DNA from: Curtobacterium sp. VKM Ac-1395
GTDB taxonomy: Bacteria > Actinomycetota > Actinomycetes > Actinomycetales > Microbacteriaceae
NCBI RefSeq assembly: GCF_015350975.1
Contig: NZ_JADKRX010000004.1
Span: 332,077 to 396,076, forward strand
Direction of reading: 5' to 3'
Length of the DNA stretch: 64,000 nt
The notes beneath the pieces are model-generated. The model saw only the letters and a list, made by a program, of their open reading frames with translations. It made no database searches and was not told the DNA's origin. Positions 1 through 8,274 of the stretch are shown piece after piece; positions within the stretch are counted from its first letter, which is position 1; the number at the start of each line of letters is the position of its first letter. A program made the translations under genes and the position numbers.

Positions 1-50
1 GCCTTTCGCAGGGTGTTCACGGCGTTCGTGGTGGTCGTCGGGCCGATCAC
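1..50 (-). CDS. ABC sugar permease, N-terminal fragment (cut by window edge)
   Basis: A GTG at 50-48 overlaps the TGA stop of the upstream binding-protein gene (49-47) in a GTGA junction, the same coupling seen elsewhere in this window. The open frame continues to base 1 and would encode VIGPTTTTNAVNTLRK. Binding-protein genes of this family are normally followed by two MalFG-type permeases, so this is most likely the start of the first permease. Only about 16 residues are visible, so the function rests on context alone. Confidence 0.45.
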   Translation of the reverse strand, partial: MIGPTTTTNAVNTLRK

Positions 51-1414
51 AGCGGGCTCGGCGTGTTGAGGTAGGTCGACAGCTGGGACTTGATCGCGCT
101 CATGGCAGCGGCGGGGGAGCTGCTGCCCTGCTGGACGAGCGCGAGCTGGGCGCCGACGGTGTTCTCGAAGGTGGAGCCGGACCCGCCGTACCAGGCGGCG
201 TCGTCGAACACGGCGGACTCGGCGGCCGAGGCGTAGTTCGACTGGGGCGTCAGCTTCTTGTACGCGGAGCTGTCGAACGTCGGCATGTACGCCGGGACGT
301 GCCCGCCCTGCGCCCACGTGAGGCTCTGCTCGAGCATCTGCTTGATGAAGAGCATCGCGGCCTTCTTCTGCTCCGGCGTGCGGTCCTTCCGCGGCAGGAT
401 GAAGGTGTGCGAGTCGGCCTGGGTCGCCGGCTTGTCGAAGAGCTGCGGGATCGGCGCCATGCCGAACTTCAGCCCCTTGATCGACTGCGCGGTGCTGATC
501 TCCCACTCGCCCTGCATGAAGAAGCCGGCCTTGCCGGTGAACATCAGCGTCTGCGCGGTGGCGTAGTCGAGGCCCTTGTTGAGCCAGCCGCTCTTGACCC
601 ACTTCTGGGTCATCTCGGTGACCTTCGAGTAGGCGTCCTCGTTCACCGTGAGCTTCGCGCCGCCGTCGCTGATGAACGGGGTGGCACCCTGGATCTGGTT
701 GTACATCGTCCAGAAGAAGCGCCACGGGGTGGCGATCTCGCTGACGTTCGCCACGTTGAGGGCCGTGCCGCCGGTGACCTTCGAGACGGCGGCGAGGGCG
801 CTCTCGAAGGCGTCGATGCCGGTCAGGTCCTTGAGCTTGCCGTCGCCGTCGATCAGACCGGCCTTCTGGCACACGTCGACGTTGTAGAACAGCACGAAGG
901 GGTGCGTGTCGAGCGGGACACAGATGTTCTTGCCGTCGGTCTTCTGCGCGGTCCAGGCCTTCTGGTTGAAGTCGCTGGCGCTGAGCCCGACACCGGCCAG
1001 GTCGTCGGCCGTGATCGGGTCGAGCAGGTCGCCGTCCCAGAGCGGCTTCGCCCGGGTCAGGTGGGCGATCGCGACGTCCGGCGGCTTGTTCCCGACGGTG
1101 GCGAGTGTGACCTTCGAGTAGTACGGGTTGCCCCAGGCGAACGTCGTCGCCTGCAGCGAGCTGGAGCCGCCGTGCTGCTTGGCGTAGCCGGCTTCCATCT
1201 CCTGCATGCGGAGACCGTCGCCACCGCCGAAGAGGTTCCAGAAGACGAGCGTCTCGGGGTTGAGCGCGCTTCCGGCGAGGCCAGCGGAGAGCGGGCTCGA
1301 GCACGCGGCGAGGGGGAGGACGGTCGCGGCCGCCGCTCCGGCAGCCAGGAGGCTCCGCCGGGTGAAACCGGCGCCCCGTGGCTGCGAGACGGGTGGTACG
1401 GGTCGGATCGGCAT
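47..1414 (-). CDS. Extracellular sugar-binding lipoprotein of a carbohydrate ABC importer (family 1)
   Basis: This 455-residue protein should capture an oligosaccharide outside the cell and hand it to membrane permeases. The N-terminus has a twin-arginine-like TRRSLL (residues 18-23), a hydrophobic stretch and a lipobox LAAC with Cys38, so it is probably a Tat-exported lipoprotein. The body has the usual family features, including VFWNLFGG early and FFMQGEWE later. An SD-like GGAG sits 7 nt before the ATG. It is divergent from the GH51 arabinofuranosidase and shares a promoter region with two GTGAGCGCTCAC operators, so arabino-oligosaccharides are the likely cargo. The substrate is inferred from neighbours only. 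Confidence 0.85.
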   Translation of the reverse strand: MPIRPVPPVSQPRGAGFTRRSLLAAGAAAATVLPLAACSSPLSAGLAGSALNPETLVFWNLFGGGDGLRMQEMEAGYAKQHGGSSSLQATTFAWGNPYYSKVTLATVGNKPPDVAIAHLTRAKPLWDGDLLDPITADDLAGVGLSASDFNQKAWTAQKTDGKNICVPLDTHPFVLFYNVDVCQKAGLIDGDGKLKDLTGIDAFESALAAVSKVTGGTALNVANVSEIATPWRFFWTMYNQIQGATPFISDGGAKLTVNEDAYSKVTEMTQKWVKSGWLNKGLDYATAQTLMFTGKAGFFMQGEWEISTAQSIKGLKFGMAPIPQLFDKPATQADSHTFILPRKDRTPEQKKAAMLFIKQMLEQSLTWAQGGHVPAYMPTFDSSAYKKLTPQSNYASAAESAVFDDAAWYGGSGSTFENTVGAQLALVQQGSSSPAAAMSAIKSQLSTYLNTPSPL

Positions 1415-1464
1415 GGCATCACTCCATCGTGGGCCGGGCTGCGGAACACGTGGGTCAGTGCTCC

Positions 1465-1476
1465 GTGAGCGCTCAC
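1465..1476. promoter_or_regulatory. Palindromic LacI-type operator GTGAGCGCTCAC (copy 1)
   Basis: Perfect 12-bp palindrome upstream of the binding-protein gene on the minus strand. The hexamer GCTAAT, a plausible -10 box read on the minus strand (1477-1482), abuts it directly. The same box-then-operator order occurs at the araBDA and monosaccharide-importer promoters. I found no good -35 box here. Confidence 0.75.
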
Positions 1477-1507
1477 ATTAGCCCCGCTGTCCGCGGCGCG
1501 CCACCCC

Positions 1508-1536
1508 TTTCGTCACGACATGGATACCGGTAGCGT
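1508..1536 (+). promoter_or_regulatory. Probable promoter of the GH51 arabinofuranosidase gene
   Basis: TTTCGT (1508-1513) and TAGCGT (1531-1536) are 17 bp apart. The -10 box is preceded by ACCGG, and the same ACCGGTAGCGT string forms the -10 region of the SipW/TasA-like operon promoter near 47694. Operator copy 2 starts 10 bp downstream, where a bound repressor would block transcription. Assigned by pattern only. Confidence 0.5.
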
Positions 1537-1546
1537 TACGGAACAG

Positions 1547-1558
1547 GTGAGCGCTCAC
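1547..1558. promoter_or_regulatory. Palindromic LacI-type operator GTGAGCGCTCAC (copy 2)
   Basis: Second perfect copy in the divergent gap, 82 bp centre to centre from copy 1, which is close to eight helical turns and would suit DNA looping. It lies just after the putative -10 box of the GH51 gene. Confidence 0.75.
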
Positions 1559-1649
1559 TCTCCGGAACTGACGGGGACCGAGCGCCGCCGACCGCACCGG
1601 GTGCAGTGCGCCCGGAGCCCACGAGCCAGCAGATGATCGAAGGAGATCC

Positions 1650-3152
1650 ATGCCCCGCACACACCTCGTCCTCGACGCCGCGTTCACCGTGGGGCCGGTG
1701 CGCCGCCGCATCTTCGGTGGGTTCGTCGAGCACCTCGGTCGCCACGTCTACGACGGCATCCACGAGCCTGCCCACGAGAGCGCCGACGAGCACGGCTTCC
1801 GCAAGGACGTCATCGAGCTCGTCAAGGAGCTCGGCGTCACCACCATCCGCTACCCCGGCGGCAACTTCGTCTCCGGCTACAAGTGGGAGGACGGCGTCGG
1901 CCCGGTCGACCAGCGCCCCCGCCGCCTCGACCTCGCGTGGCACTCCACCGAGACGAACGAGGTCGGCCTGCACGAGTTCCAGCAGTGGCTCGACTCGGTC
2001 GGCTCCGAGATGATGCTCGCCGTGAACCTCGGCACCCGTGGCACCGACGCCGCCATCGAGCTGCTCGAGTACGCGAACATCCGCAGCGGCACCGCGCTCG
2101 CCGACCAGCGCCGGGCGAACGGCCGCGAGGAGCCCTTCGGCATCACCATGTGGTGCCTCGGCAACGAGATGGACGGCCCCTGGCAGCTCGGCCACAAGAA
2201 CGCCGACGACTACGGCAAGCTCGCGGCGATGACCGCCAAGGGCATGCGGCAGATCCAGCCCGACCTGGAGCTCGTCATCTGTGGGTCCTCCGGGGCATCG
2301 ATGCCGACGTTCGGGGAGTGGGAGCGCACGGTCCTCGAGCACGCCTACGACGACGTCGACTACATCTCGGCCCACGCCTACTACGAAGAGGGCACGGACA
2401 TGCCGACCTTCCTGGCGTCCGGCGTCAACATGGACCGCTTCATCGACACGGTCACCACCGCGGCCGACCACGTCAAGGCGCACAAGAAGTCCGACAAGCG
2501 CATCGACATCTCGTTCGACGAGTGGAACGTCTGGTCGATCTCGAAGTGGAACGAGCAGCAGAAGGAGTTCACGCTCGACGAGTGGCCCGTCGCCCCGCGT
2601 CTGCTCGAGGACATCTACACGGTGGCGGACGCCGTCGTCGTCGGTGGCCTGCTCATCTCGCTGCTGCGCCACGCGGACCGCGTCGCGTCGGCCTCGATCG
2701 CGCAGCTCGTCAACGTGATCGGCCCGATCATGACCGAGCCCGGTGGCGAGGCCTGGCGCCAGACCACCTTCTTCCCGTTCTCGCTGACCTCGCGGCTCGC
2801 CCACGGCACCTCGCTGCAGGTCATCGCGTCCGGTGACACGGTCGACGGTGGCACGTACGGCGAGGTCCCGGTCGTGGACTCCGCCGCCACGATCGAGGAC
2901 GGCAAGGCCGCCGTGTTCCTGGTCAACCGCCACCCCTCGGAGAGCACGACGGTCACCATCGACCTGTCGGGGCTCGACGTCACGGGTGACGTCCACGCCG
3001 AGGGCGTCTGGGACGACGACCTGCACGCGGTCAACGACCTGACGAACACGTCGCGTGTCGGCCTCCGCACGAACGAGACGGCTCGCCGCGAGGGTGACAC
3101 CGTCACGATCGAGCTCCCCCCGGTGAGCTGGACGGCGCTGTCGATCGGCTAG
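1650..3152 (+). CDS. GH51 alpha-L-arabinofuranosidase
   Basis: This 500-residue enzyme of clan GH-A releases terminal L-arabinofuranose from arabinan, arabinoxylan or arabino-oligosaccharides. It has the family signatures RIFGGFVEHLGR near the start, RYPGGNFVSGY around residue 64, the acid/base Glu173 in CLGNEMDG and the nucleophile Glu291 in FDEWNVW. Length matches typical intracellular GH51 enzymes, and there is no signal peptide, so it should act on imported oligosaccharides. A strong GAAGGAG ribosome site (1639-1645) fixes the ATG. It is divergent from an ABC binding protein and shares its operators with the arabinose catabolic genes at 24.5 kb. Confidence 0.95.
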   Translation: MPRTHLVLDAAFTVGPVRRRIFGGFVEHLGRHVYDGIHEPAHESADEHGFRKDVIELVKELGVTTIRYPGGNFVSGYKWEDGVGPVDQRPRRLDLAWHSTETNEVGLHEFQQWLDSVGSEMMLAVNLGTRGTDAAIELLEYANIRSGTALADQRRANGREEPFGITMWCLGNEMDGPWQLGHKNADDYGKLAAMTAKGMRQIQPDLELVICGSSGASMPTFGEWERTVLEHAYDDVDYISAHAYYEEGTDMPTFLASGVNMDRFIDTVTTAADHVKAHKKSDKRIDISFDEWNVWSISKWNEQQKEFTLDEWPVAPRLLEDIYTVADAVVVGGLLISLLRHADRVASASIAQLVNVIGPIMTEPGGEAWRQTTFFPFSLTSRLAHGTSLQVIASGDTVDGGTYGEVPVVDSAATIEDGKAAVFLVNRHPSESTTVTIDLSGLDVTGDVHAEGVWDDDLHAVNDLTNTSRVGLRTNETARREGDTVTIELPPVSWTALSIG

Positions 3153-3187
3153 TCCCGGTCGGGGTCGTTCCCCGCTGAGCAGGTCGG

Positions 3188-3522
3188 AACGCGCGTCGGT
3201 GGTCGGATCGTCCGACCCCCGACGCGCGTTTCCGCGTTCCAGCGCAGGTGCGAGGGGACGGAACGCACCACGGGGCGGCCGGGAGGCTCGGCGCCAGGCC
3301 GCCACGAGCCTCCCGTCCGGCACGTGGTCCGGCCGCGGCGGTCTGCCGCCGGTCGATCCGCCCGCAGGAGGTCGAATCGCGCGGACGGGGTCGGATCATC
3401 CGACCCCGTACGCGCGTTTCCGCGTTCCAGCGCAGGCGTGAGGGGACGGAACGCACCACGGGGCGGCCGGGAGGCTCGGTGCGAGGCCGCCACGAGCCTC
3501 CCCTCCAGCACGTGGTCCGGCC
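3188..3522. repeat. Imperfect tandem repeat, unit offset 188 bp, made of nested hairpins
   Basis: The 488-bp gap 3153-3640 between convergent genes holds no gene. A block of about 110 bp at 3223-3334 recurs at 3411-3522 with few mismatches. Each copy follows a hairpin (arms 3188-3207/3211-3230 with one mismatch; arms 3378-3395/3399-3416 with one mismatch) and contains a GGGAGGCTCG/CGAGCCTCCC stem (3281-3290/3305-3314; 3469-3478/3493-3502). The stems belong to hairpin families found elsewhere in the window. They probably also end transcription from both sides. Confidence 0.8.
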
Positions 3523-3559
3523 CCGTGGGCTGGCTCGCACGGTGCGGCGTCCCTCGCCC

Positions 3560-3621
3560 GGTGCGAGGGTGATCGCCCCGTGCGGGGACACGGGCGCGCA
3601 CGGGGTGCGCAACCTCGCACC
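3560..3621. terminator. Family-C hairpin between convergent genes
   Basis: Arms GGTGCGAGG (3560-3568) and CCTCGCACC (3613-3621) enclose a smaller palindrome CCCCGTGCGGGG (3577-3588). The right arm shares the string GGGTGCGCAACCTCGCAC with the hairpin at 20941-21000. It lies just beyond the stop codon of the minus-strand LacI gene, so it is a likely terminator. Confidence 0.55.
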
Positions 3622-3640
3622 ACGCGCCCGCGCGCCCGCG

Positions 3641-4672
3641 CTACCGCGGCGGCGGCGCCGCCGTGCTCGCGCGCTCGACCAGGCGCACCGGGACGAGGTC
3701 CGTCGTGGCGACGACCGGCGCGCCCTCGATCTGGGCGAGCAGGGTCGAGACCGCGCGACGACCGACCTCGTCGAAGGACTGGTGCACGGTGGTCAGCGGC
3801 GGCCAGAACGAGTCGGACTCCGGCGAGTCGTCGAAGCCCACCACGCTGAGGGACTCCGGCACGGTGCGCCCGAGCTCGTGGCAGGCGCGGAGGATCCCGA
3901 GGGCGGTCTGGTCGTTCGCGGCGAACACCGCGGTGATCTCCGGGCGCCGGGCGATCTCGAGGCCGGCGCGGTAGCCGGAGGACGTGTTCCAGTCCCCGTG
4001 GAACACCGGCGGGACGACCCGGCCGGCGCGCTCGAGCGTGGTCTGCCACGCCGCCAGTCGTCGCGCCGCCGAGTACGACGACGAGGGCCCGGCGACGTGC
4101 CACACGGTGTCGTGGCCCAGGTCGAGCAGGTGCTGCGTGGCGAGCCGGGCGCCGTCGGTCTGGTCGGTGTCGATCGCCGGGTGCTCGGTGGTGCCCGTGG
4201 AGTCGACGACGACCATCGGGACGCCGTCGGGCAGGGCCACCTCGGCGGTGTCGATGACGTGGGACTCGATGATGATCACCACGCCGTCGACGGCTTGTTC
4301 GTGCAGGCGGGAGAAGGCCGAGCGGACCCCCTCCTCGGTGCGGGAGGCCATCGGCAGCAGCGTGATCGTGAAGTCGGCGGCCCCGGCGGCGTCGGCGATG
4401 GCCTCGAGCGTGCGCATGTTGCCGAAGGACGCGAGCGTGAACATGATCACGCCGATCGTCCGGAAGCGCCCGGAGCGCAGTGCCCGCGCAGCCCGGTTCG
4501 GGCGGTACCCGAGCGAGGCCATCGCCTGCTGGACGCGCTCGCGGGTGTCGGGCCTGACGTTCTCGAAGCCGCGGGCGACCCGCGAGACCGTCTGCATCGA
4601 GACGCCGGCGGCGTCGGCGACGGCAGCCATCGACGGGGCGCGACGGCCGGTGGCGGACAGGTCGGTCGTCAC
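3641..4672 (-). CDS. LacI-family transcriptional regulator of the galactoside locus
   Basis: This 343-residue regulator has an N-terminal helix-turn-helix (VADAAGVSMQTVSRV, about residues 18-32), a hinge helix near RPNRAARALRSGR and a sugar-binding core. I chose the GTG at 4672 because GAAGGAG lies 4 nt upstream; longer frames reach back into the operator region and are unlikely. It is divergent from an ABC importer and GH35 beta-galactosidase genes and probably represses them through GTTGACGTCAAC at 4791. The inducer is likely a galactoside or galactose, by context only. Confidence 0.85.
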   Translation of the reverse strand: MTTDLSATGRRAPSMAAVADAAGVSMQTVSRVARGFENVRPDTRERVQQAMASLGYRPNRAARALRSGRFRTIGVIMFTLASFGNMRTLEAIADAAGAADFTITLLPMASRTEEGVRSAFSRLHEQAVDGVVIIIESHVIDTAEVALPDGVPMVVVDSTGTTEHPAIDTDQTDGARLATQHLLDLGHDTVWHVAGPSSSYSAARRLAAWQTTLERAGRVVPPVFHGDWNTSSGYRAGLEIARRPEITAVFAANDQTALGILRACHELGRTVPESLSVVGFDDSPESDSFWPPLTTVHQSFDEVGRRAVSTLLAQIEGAPVVATTDLVPVRLVERASTAAPPPR

Positions 4673-4755
4673 GTCGCTCCTTCGTCGGGCGTGGCCGGGA
4701 CGAACGCCCGGGGGACAGCCGGACAGGGAGCCGACCGCTCCGAACGGTAACGCAT

Positions 4756-4802
4756 GTTGACGTTGCCATGCTATCGTCGGGTCGTTCGATGTTGACGTCA
4801 AC
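4756..4802. promoter_or_regulatory. Operator pair around GTTGACGTCAAC between LacI and ABC importer
   Basis: A perfect 12-bp palindrome GTTGACGTCAAC lies at 4791-4802, and a degraded copy GTTGACGTTGCC at 4756-4767, 35 bp apart. The motif is unlike the GTGAGCGCTCAC sites, so this locus probably answers to its own adjacent LacI protein. I could not place convincing promoter boxes with normal spacing. Confidence 0.6.
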
Positions 4803-4881
4803 TTCGACGTCCCCGAACGCAGCATCCGCGTTCCACGCACGCACCAGCCGCGTCCCCGAACGCAGCAGACGAAGGAGTCAC

Positions 4882-5817
4882 ATGAGCACGCTCGCAGCGC
4901 GCACGGCCCCGGCCGGGTCGCCGGCAGCGCCACCGCGACGGCGGCCGAAGCCGAGGGGCCGGTTCACCGGGTGGCTGTTCGTCGGACCGTTCGTCGTCGT
5001 CCTGGTCCTCATGCTCATCGTGCCGATCGGGTACGCGCTGTGGCTCAGCCTGTTCCGTGACCAGCTCGTCGGCGGCAACCAGTTCGTCTGGTTCGCCAAC
5101 TACCTGCAGCTCTTCCAGGACTCGCAGTTCTGGTCCGGCTTCGGGCGGGTCGTCGTCTTCCTGGTCATCCAGGTGCCGATCATGCTCGGGCTCGCCCTCG
5201 TGGCCGCCCTCACGCTCGACAGCGCCCGGCTCTGGGGAACGTCGTTCTTCCGCATCGCGGTGTTCCTGCCCTACGCGGTCCCCGGCGTCGTCGCAGCGCT
5301 CATCTGGGGCTTCATCTACGGCAACCAGTTCGGCCTGACCGGTGCGGCGAACGACGCGCTCGGCATCGACCTGCTGCAGCCGTTCAGCCCGACCTGGGTC
5401 CTCACGTCGATCGGCAACGTCGTCACGTGGGAGTTCCTCGGCTACAACATGCTGATCTTCTACGCGGCCCTCCGCACCGTCCCCGGCGAGCTGTACGAGG
5501 CCGCCGAGCTCGACGGCGCCGGCCCCCTGCGCACGGTGTTCTCGATCAAGCTCCCCGCACTCCGCGGCCCGATGGTCATCGCCACGATCTTCTCGATCAT
5601 CGGCAGCTTCCAGCTCTTCAACGAGCCGAACCTGCTGAAGACCCTCGCCCCGAACGTCATCGGCAGCTCCTTCACGCCGAACATGTACGCCTACTCGCTG
5701 TCCTTCAGCGGCCAGCAGTTCAACTACTCCGCCACCGTCGCCATCGTGATGGGCGTCATCACCGCCGTGATCGCCTACGTCGTGCAGGTCCGCGGCACCC
5801 GACAGGAGAACCGATGA
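4882..5817 (+). CDS. ABC sugar permease, MalF type
   Basis: This 311-residue membrane protein should have six transmembrane helices; the first begins at GWLFVGPFVVVLVLMLIVP after a basic cytoplasmic N-terminus. The EAA loop that contacts the ATPase is visible as EAAELDGAGPLRTVFSIKLP. The ATG at 4882 follows GAAGGAG with good spacing. A longer open frame from 4768 runs through the operator region and is rejected. Its stop overlaps the next permease start (ATGA), so the two are translationally coupled. No ATPase gene accompanies them. Confidence 0.9.
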   Translation: MSTLAARTAPAGSPAAPPRRRPKPRGRFTGWLFVGPFVVVLVLMLIVPIGYALWLSLFRDQLVGGNQFVWFANYLQLFQDSQFWSGFGRVVVFLVIQVPIMLGLALVAALTLDSARLWGTSFFRIAVFLPYAVPGVVAALIWGFIYGNQFGLTGAANDALGIDLLQPFSPTWVLTSIGNVVTWEFLGYNMLIFYAALRTVPGELYEAAELDGAGPLRTVFSIKLPALRGPMVIATIFSIIGSFQLFNEPNLLKTLAPNVIGSSFTPNMYAYSLSFSGQQFNYSATVAIVMGVITAVIAYVVQVRGTRQENR

Positions 5818-6791
5818 GCACCCTGCAGCACCCCGCCACCGGTCCGGCCGGCCCGGCCACGGTGACCGAGGCGACCACGACGCTCCGCAACGGCCGTCGC
5901 GGAGCGGGACGAGCGTCCCGGAAGGCGGACCAGCCCGTCGACGGCCGCAAGCCGAAGCGCTCCGGTCTCCTGACCGCCGTGATGATCGTCTTCGTCGTGT
6001 ACTCGTTCGCGCCGCTGTTCTACCTGCTCGTGAACAGCACGAAGACGCAGTCGTCGCTGCTCTCCACCTTCGGCCTCTGGTTCGGCGGGGACTTCAACCT
6101 CTGGCAGAACATCGTCGACACCGTCACGTACAACGACGGCATCTTCCTGCAGTGGTTCGGCAACACGCTGCTCTACGTGGTGGTCGGTGCCGGCGGAGCG
6201 ACGCTCCTGGCGACCGTCGCCGGCTACGGCATGGCGAAGTTCGCGTTCCCCGGCCGCCGCGCCGTGTTCGCGATCGTCCTCGGTGCCATCGCGGTGCCCG
6301 GCACGGCCCTCGCCGTCCCGACCTTCCTGCTCTTCTCGCAGGTCGGCCTGACGAACACCCCCTGGGCGATCATCCTGCCCTCGCTGATCAGCCCGTTCGG
6401 CATGTACCTGGTGTGGACGTACGCGGTCGACGCGATCCCGTCCGAGCTCCTCGAGGCCGCCCGCATGGACGGCGCAGGGGAGTTCCGGATCTTCTTCACG
6501 ATCGCGCTCCGCCTGCTCGCCCCCGGTGTCGTCACCGTGCTCCTGTTCGCCGTCGTCGCGACGTGGAACAACTACTTCCTGCCGCTCATCATGCTGAGCG
6601 ACCCGAAGTGGTACCCGCTCACCGTCGGCCTCAACCAGTGGAACGCGCAGGCCACCGGTTCCGGTGCGCAGCCGATCTACAACCTCGTCGTCACCGGTTC
6701 GCTCCTCACGATCATCCCGATCGTGGTCGCGTTCCTCTTCCTGCAGCGCTTCTGGCAGTCCGGCCTCGCCGCCGGGTCCGTCAAGGCCTGA
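5814..6791 (+). CDS. ABC sugar permease, MalG type
   Basis: This 325-residue partner permease has a long basic N-terminus (about 45 residues) before the first helix at GLLTAVMIVFVVYSFAPLF. The EAA loop reads EAARMDGAGEFRIFFTIAL. It overlaps the upstream permease by 4 nt and is followed after 98 bp by the binding-protein gene. The permease-permease-binding-protein order differs from the usual binding-protein-first order. Confidence 0.9.
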   Translation: MSTLQHPATGPAGPATVTEATTTLRNGRRGAGRASRKADQPVDGRKPKRSGLLTAVMIVFVVYSFAPLFYLLVNSTKTQSSLLSTFGLWFGGDFNLWQNIVDTVTYNDGIFLQWFGNTLLYVVVGAGGATLLATVAGYGMAKFAFPGRRAVFAIVLGAIAVPGTALAVPTFLLFSQVGLTNTPWAIILPSLISPFGMYLVWTYAVDAIPSELLEAARMDGAGEFRIFFTIALRLLAPGVVTVLLFAVVATWNNYFLPLIMLSDPKWYPLTVGLNQWNAQATGSGAQPIYNLVVTGSLLTIIPIVVAFLFLQRFWQSGLAAGSVKA

Positions 6792-6802
6792 CCCACGGCC
6801 AG

Positions 6803-6832
6803 GAGGCTCGGGGCGACCCCGCCACGCACCTC
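6803..6832. repeat. Degenerate family-A hairpin in permease-binding protein gap
   Basis: GGAGGCTCG and the imperfect partner CGCACCTCC flank a GC-rich centre. It resembles the GGAGGC hairpin family but pairs less well. In this position it could partly stop readthrough from the permease genes or protect the binding-protein mRNA. Confidence 0.35.
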
Positions 6833-6889
6833 CAGCCCGCCAGCCCCACAGCAGCACCCCCCCCAACACGAAGAAGTGAAAGGCACCCC

Positions 6890-8224
6890 ATGAACACGAA
6901 GGCCCGGCGCGGACTCAGCGCCCTCGCCATCGGCGTCACCGCCGCCATCGCCCTGGCGGCCTGCTCGTCCGGCGGCTCGTCCTCCGGCGGCTCCGCCTCG
7001 GACATCGACTCGGCGCTCGCCAAGGGCGGCACCCTGACGTACTGGTCCTGGACCCCGTCCGCGAAGGCCCAGGTCGCCGCGTTCGAGAAGCAGTACCCGA
7101 AGGTGGACGTCAAGCTCGTCAACGCCGGCACCGGTGCCGACCAGTACACGAAGCTGCAGAACACGATCAAGGCCGGCTCGGGTGCCCCCGACGTCGCGCA
7201 GGTCGAGTACTACGCCATCCCGCAGTTCTCGCTGTCCGAGTCGCTCCTCGACCTGTCGAGCTACGGCTTCGACCGCCTGAAGAGCAAGTTCGCGGCCAGC
7301 ACCTGGAGCTCCGTGACGAACGGGGACAAGGTCTACGGCCTGCCCCAGGACTCCGGCCCCATGGCGCTGTTCTACAACAAGAAGGTCTTCGACGCGAACG
7401 GCATCACCGTCCCGAAGACGTGGGACGAGTACGTCACCGCGGCCGAGAAGCTGCACCAGTCCGACCCCGACGCCTACATCGCGGCGGACTCCGGTGACGC
7501 CGGCTTCACGACCAGCATGATCGCCCAGGCCGGTGGCACGCCGTTCACCACGAAGGGCGACAAGGTGACGGTCAACCTGCAGGACGAGGGCACCAAGAAG
7601 TGGACCTCGACCTGGAACGAGCTCGTCGAGAAGAAGCTGCTCGCCAAGACCGTCGGCTGGACCGACGACTGGTACAAGCAGCTCGGCAACGGCCAGATCG
7701 CGACCCTCATCACGGGCGCGTGGATGCCGGGCAACCTCGAGGCGAGCGTCGCCGACGCCAAGGGTGACTGGCGCGTCGCACCGATGCCGACCTACGACGG
7801 CTCGAAGGCCGTCACCGCGAACAACGGCGGCAGCGCCGAGGTCGTCATGAAGCAGACGAAGAACCCGGCCCTCGCCGCCGGCTTCCTCAAGTGGCTGAAC
7901 TCGTCGAAGGCCTCCACGAAGATCTTCATGGAGTCCGGCGGCTTCCCGTCGACCACCGCTGACCTGGAGTCCTCGGCCTTCCTCAACGAGGAGCCGGAGT
8001 ACTTCGGTGGACAGAAGATCAACGAGGTCCTCGTCGACGCGTCGAAGTCGTCCGACAACGACTTCACCTACCTGCCGTACCAGGTGTACGCGAACAGCGT
8101 CTACGCCGACACCGTCGGGCAGTCCTACGAGAAGGGCACCTCGCTGGAGTCCGGGCTCGAGGCCTGGCAGAACTCGCTCGTGAAGTACGGCAAGCAGCAG
8201 GGCTTCACGGTCTCGACCAAGTAG
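6890..8224 (+). CDS. Extracellular sugar-binding lipoprotein of the galactoside importer
   Basis: This 444-residue family-1 solute-binding protein starts with a Sec lipoprotein signal (ALAIGVTAAIALAAC, lipid-modified Cys25) and a Ser/Gly-rich tether. The mature part begins GTLTYWSWTPSAKAQ, typical of sugar binders. The ATG at 6890 follows an AAGTGAAAGG stretch; upstream in-frame sequence lacks protein-like character. It follows two permease genes and precedes GH35, so beta-galactosides are the probable ligand. This is inferred from context. Confidence 0.9.
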   Translation: MNTKARRGLSALAIGVTAAIALAACSSGGSSSGGSASDIDSALAKGGTLTYWSWTPSAKAQVAAFEKQYPKVDVKLVNAGTGADQYTKLQNTIKAGSGAPDVAQVEYYAIPQFSLSESLLDLSSYGFDRLKSKFAASTWSSVTNGDKVYGLPQDSGPMALFYNKKVFDANGITVPKTWDEYVTAAEKLHQSDPDAYIAADSGDAGFTTSMIAQAGGTPFTTKGDKVTVNLQDEGTKKWTSTWNELVEKKLLAKTVGWTDDWYKQLGNGQIATLITGAWMPGNLEASVADAKGDWRVAPMPTYDGSKAVTANNGGSAEVVMKQTKNPALAAGFLKWLNSSKASTKIFMESGGFPSTTADLESSAFLNEEPEYFGGQKINEVLVDASKSSDNDFTYLPYQVYANSVYADTVGQSYEKGTSLESGLEAWQNSLVKYGKQQGFTVSTK

Positions 8225-8242
8225 CACCAGCTCCACCATCCC

Positions 8243-8274
8243 GGGGCCGTGCGGACACCAGTCCGCACGGCCCC
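8243..8274 (+). terminator. Stem-loop after the binding-protein gene
   Basis: A perfect 14-bp stem (8243-8256/8261-8274) with a 4-nt loop lies 18 bp after the stop codon. It has no U-run, as is usual in such GC-rich genomes. It may attenuate rather than fully separate binding-protein and beta-galactosidase expression. Confidence 0.6.

Noticed and set aside
3199..3441. Small plus-strand open frame in the 3153-3640 gap
   Set aside because: It is made of the repeated hairpins and lacks a ribosome site or protein-like composition.
3188..3522. CRISPR array
   Set aside because: Two long hairpin-bearing repeats without uniform short repeats or spacers, and no cas genes.
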